In this document: in pieces, positions 62,749-64,000 of the stretch | Position numbering within the stretch: the first letter of the stretch is position 1 | Layout: the number at the start of each line of letters is the position of its first letter | NCBI RefSeq assembly: GCF_000317515.1 | Contig: NC_019738.1 | Location: forward strand, 2,878,001-2,942,000 | From: Allocoleopsis franciscana PCC 7113 | GTDB taxonomy: Bacteria; Cyanobacteriota; Cyanobacteriia; Cyanobacteriales; Coleofasciculaceae | Direction of reading: 5' to 3' | DNA length: 64,000 nucleotides | The notes under the pieces: generated by a model | What the model was told of the DNA's origin: nothing | Seen by the model: only the letters and a program-made list of their open reading frames with translations | The model's database searches: none | Position numbers and translations under genes: made by a program

Positions 62749-63356
62749 GATTTCGCTTCTTGATTAGGATAAAGGTTAGTGGCGACAGGTAGATAAGTGC
62801 CATCTGGGACGACGACGCCGGGGCCAAAATGAGAACCTGCCCCCAGGAAAACATCACTGCCAATCTTGACTTTTTTGACGTACAACATTAAGTCTTGTTT
62901 GCGGGGTTTGATGGCGTGGGGGTAGATGCCAATGTGATGACCGAAGACAGTGCGATCGCCAATTTCCAACAATCCCCGATCCGCAATTTCCAGTCCAGGC
63001 GTCCAGTATACGTTTTTACCGACTTTTGCTCCCCAAAGGCGCAACCACAGGGAGAAAGCACCAGGAATGAGTCTCAGTAAGGCTTCCAATGTCGGAACGG
63101 CGATATAAATTGCCTGAATTTGATGGCTACCCCACCAAGGGCTATACTCGTTACCGCACAGATAGCTAATGCCTTCCTTGATAGGATAGAACCGCTGATG
63201 GAGGCGATAAATTAACACGGGAAATCCGTATAAGGAAAACAGCAATAGTCCAACGCCGACGAACCCCGGATGAGTGCACAAATAGATGAAAGAAGCTATG
63301 GCTAGCAAGATGATTAGGGTAGGAAAGTAGGCAAGGATTTTACTCAAGAGCGTCAT
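62679..63356 (-). CDS. Hexapeptide-repeat acyltransferase-like membrane protein
   Basis: This 225-residue protein starts at ATG 63356. It has two transmembrane helices (FPTLIILLAIASFIYLCTHPG and VGVGLLLFSLYGFPVLIYRL). A left-handed beta-helix-like region follows: WGAKVGKNVYWTPGLEIADRGLLEIGDRTVFGHHIGIYPH, VKIGSDVFLGAGSHFGPGVVVPDGTYLPVATN. A catalytic His (GHHIG) is present. It is the upstream partner of the GH3-like gene, with 70 bases of overlap. The enzyme probably adds an acyl group to a lipid or sugar; the target is not known. Confidence 0.88.
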   Translation of the reverse strand: MTLLSKILAYFPTLIILLAIASFIYLCTHPGFVGVGLLLFSLYGFPVLIYRLHQRFYPIKEGISYLCGNEYSPWWGSHQIQAIYIAVPTLEALLRLIPGAFSLWLRLWGAKVGKNVYWTPGLEIADRGLLEIGDRTVFGHHIGIYPHAIKPRKQDLMLYVKKVKIGSDVFLGAGSHFGPGVVVPDGTYLPVATNLYPNQEAKSCVGSSNSLSNFSPQALHTSETL

Positions 63357-63360
63357 ATAG

Positions 63361-63579
63361 TACCAATTTCAAAGAATAATCCAACACTTGGAAGATCCCC
63401 CTAAATCCCCCTTAAAAAGGGGGACTTTGAAGGCTCAAGATTTTACCCGCAGTCCATGACTTTGGTTTCTGTTTGTATGGCGTATTGAAAATGGGGACTT
63501 TGAATACTCAAGATTTTCCCCCCTTAAAAAGGGGGGCTAGGGGGGATCTAATCTGTAACATCATTAAAGGAAATTGGTA
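63361..63579. repeat. MITE-like element, TIR TACCAATTTC (copy 3 of 3), 219 bp
   Basis: TACCAATTTC at 63361-63370 is inverted at 63570-63579. Inside are two inverted blocks (CCCCCTTAAAAAGGGGG types) and a direct repeat of GGGGACTTTGAA with TCAAGATTTT (63420-63445 and 63494-63518). The right end overlaps the 3' end of the hydroxylase gene, giving its last residues and stop. Confidence 0.7.
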
Positions 63580-64000
63580 TTACGGGATAAAGTAGTTTTT
63601 GAGTTAGGGTCAGCGTAGTCGGAATACCCAGAGAAGCAGGGGGGGCATCACAGTTATAGTAAGTTCCATGTAATTTGTCCCAGATTTTCAAATTTGCCCC
63701 GTAATTCCTGGAACCTGAATCACTGGCATGATGCCAAGCATGATCTTGAGGCAAAATTAGCCAGGGTGACAGGAAGCGAAAAAGCCAGCTTTGAGGTGCG
63801 ATCGCTAATTGACTGTGCCGCCATAGATCTAGCGCTGCGGTGAGACTGACTCCTATCAGGTATCCAGTGGAGTCGTTTAATAAGTAGAGAAAAAACGCAT
63901 GTATCCACAGGTAAATAATCAGAAAGCTTGTCCAAAGACAATTGCGGGAGGTTCCCAGGACATCCATATCCGTGACAGTATGATGAACCTGATGCAAAGA
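63548..64000 (-). CDS. Fatty-acid hydroxylase/sterol-desaturase family protein, C-terminal part (runs off right edge)
   Basis: The frame continues past base 64000; about 150 residues are inside. Two histidine clusters of the di-iron site are visible: HQVHHTVTDMDVLG at the edge and HAWHHASDSGSRNYGANLKIWDKLHGTYY. Hydrophobic helices lie between them (FLIIYLWIHAFFLYLL, TGYLIGVSLTAALDLW). These enzymes hydroxylate or desaturate fatty-acid or sterol-like chains. The last 11 residues (VIPISFNDVTD) are read from the end of the MITE-like element. The gene is upstream of the acyltransferase and GH3 genes on the same strand, suggesting a lipid-modifying operon. Confidence 0.85.
   Translation of the reverse strand, partial: SLHQVHHTVTDMDVLGTSRNCLWTSFLIIYLWIHAFFLYLLNDSTGYLIGVSLTAALDLWRHSQLAIAPQSWLFRFLSPWLILPQDHAWHHASDSGSRNYGANLKIWDKLHGTYYNCDAPPASLGIPTTLTLTQKLLYPVIPISFNDVTD

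Overview
The window is chromosomal DNA of a cyanobacterium, probably a filamentous oscillatorialean type such as Coleofasciculus or Microcoleus (the genus is an inference). The evidence is direct. It carries chlL, chlN and chlD, which act in chlorophyll synthesis, and frequent GCGATCGC (HIP1) octamers. The tmRNA tag is of cyanobacterial type (ANNIVKFERAAVAA), and there are Uma2-family genes, Ser/Thr kinases, a pentapeptide-repeat protein and many small palindromic repeats.

Layout. 1-1000: an IS5-type transposase running off the left edge, next to the C-terminal stump of a TnpB gene. 1071-7662: housekeeping and small genes (RDD membrane protein, monooxygenase-like protein, gcvT, a DJ-1/PfpI protein, nadC), with an acetyltransferase remnant and a palindrome cluster. 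7729-13641: a stress-flavoured stretch (coiled-coil protein, Pmp3/YqaE, holin-like membrane protein, two tandem SDRs). 13983-24780: a putative cysteine-peptidase-like protein, an ArsR regulator with a visible operator, a 1430-residue coiled-coil repeat protein, a cytochrome-b paralogue, a membrane histidine kinase and an XRE regulator. 24873-29300: a large heptamer repeat, a MATE exporter, and an accessory island. In that island a ParB-HTH-Mrr nuclease lies between two copies of a Uma2 gene's 5' end. 29309-40303: uvrA, two Ser/Thr kinases, tmRNA, a 13-repeat CRISPR array without cas genes, trhO and tRNA-Ala(UGC). 40493-48066: a nucleotidyltransferase, a metallophosphoesterase, chlD, a DUF3095 protein and a YihY/BrkB protein.

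48140-54413 is the most coherent regulated block. A c-di-AMP (ydaO/yuaA) riboswitch precedes an NrtABC/SsuABC-like importer. A second one, with a long terminator-like stem, precedes a universal-stress-like gene. A decayed third sits before a paralogue of that gene, itself preceded by a fragment of the importer's ATPase. This looks like an old tandem duplication of [ATPase tail - riboswitch - stress protein]. 54660-64000: an orphan XRE regulator with a perfect palindromic operator, Uma2, chlN and chlL, a pentapeptide protein, and a lipid-type group (GH3-like adenylating enzyme, hexapeptide acyltransferase, fatty-acid hydroxylase cut by the right edge).

A recurring theme is that repeats invade or supply coding sequence. 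The last CRISPR repeat provides the end and stop codon of trhO. A MITE-like element provides the last 11 residues and stop of the hydroxylase. A palindromic repeat is inserted in frame in the GH3-like gene. An AbrB-like reading frame ends in a dispersed repeat. The best candidates for an undescribed system are the ParB-HTH-Mrr nuclease island and the duplicated riboswitch/stress-protein module.
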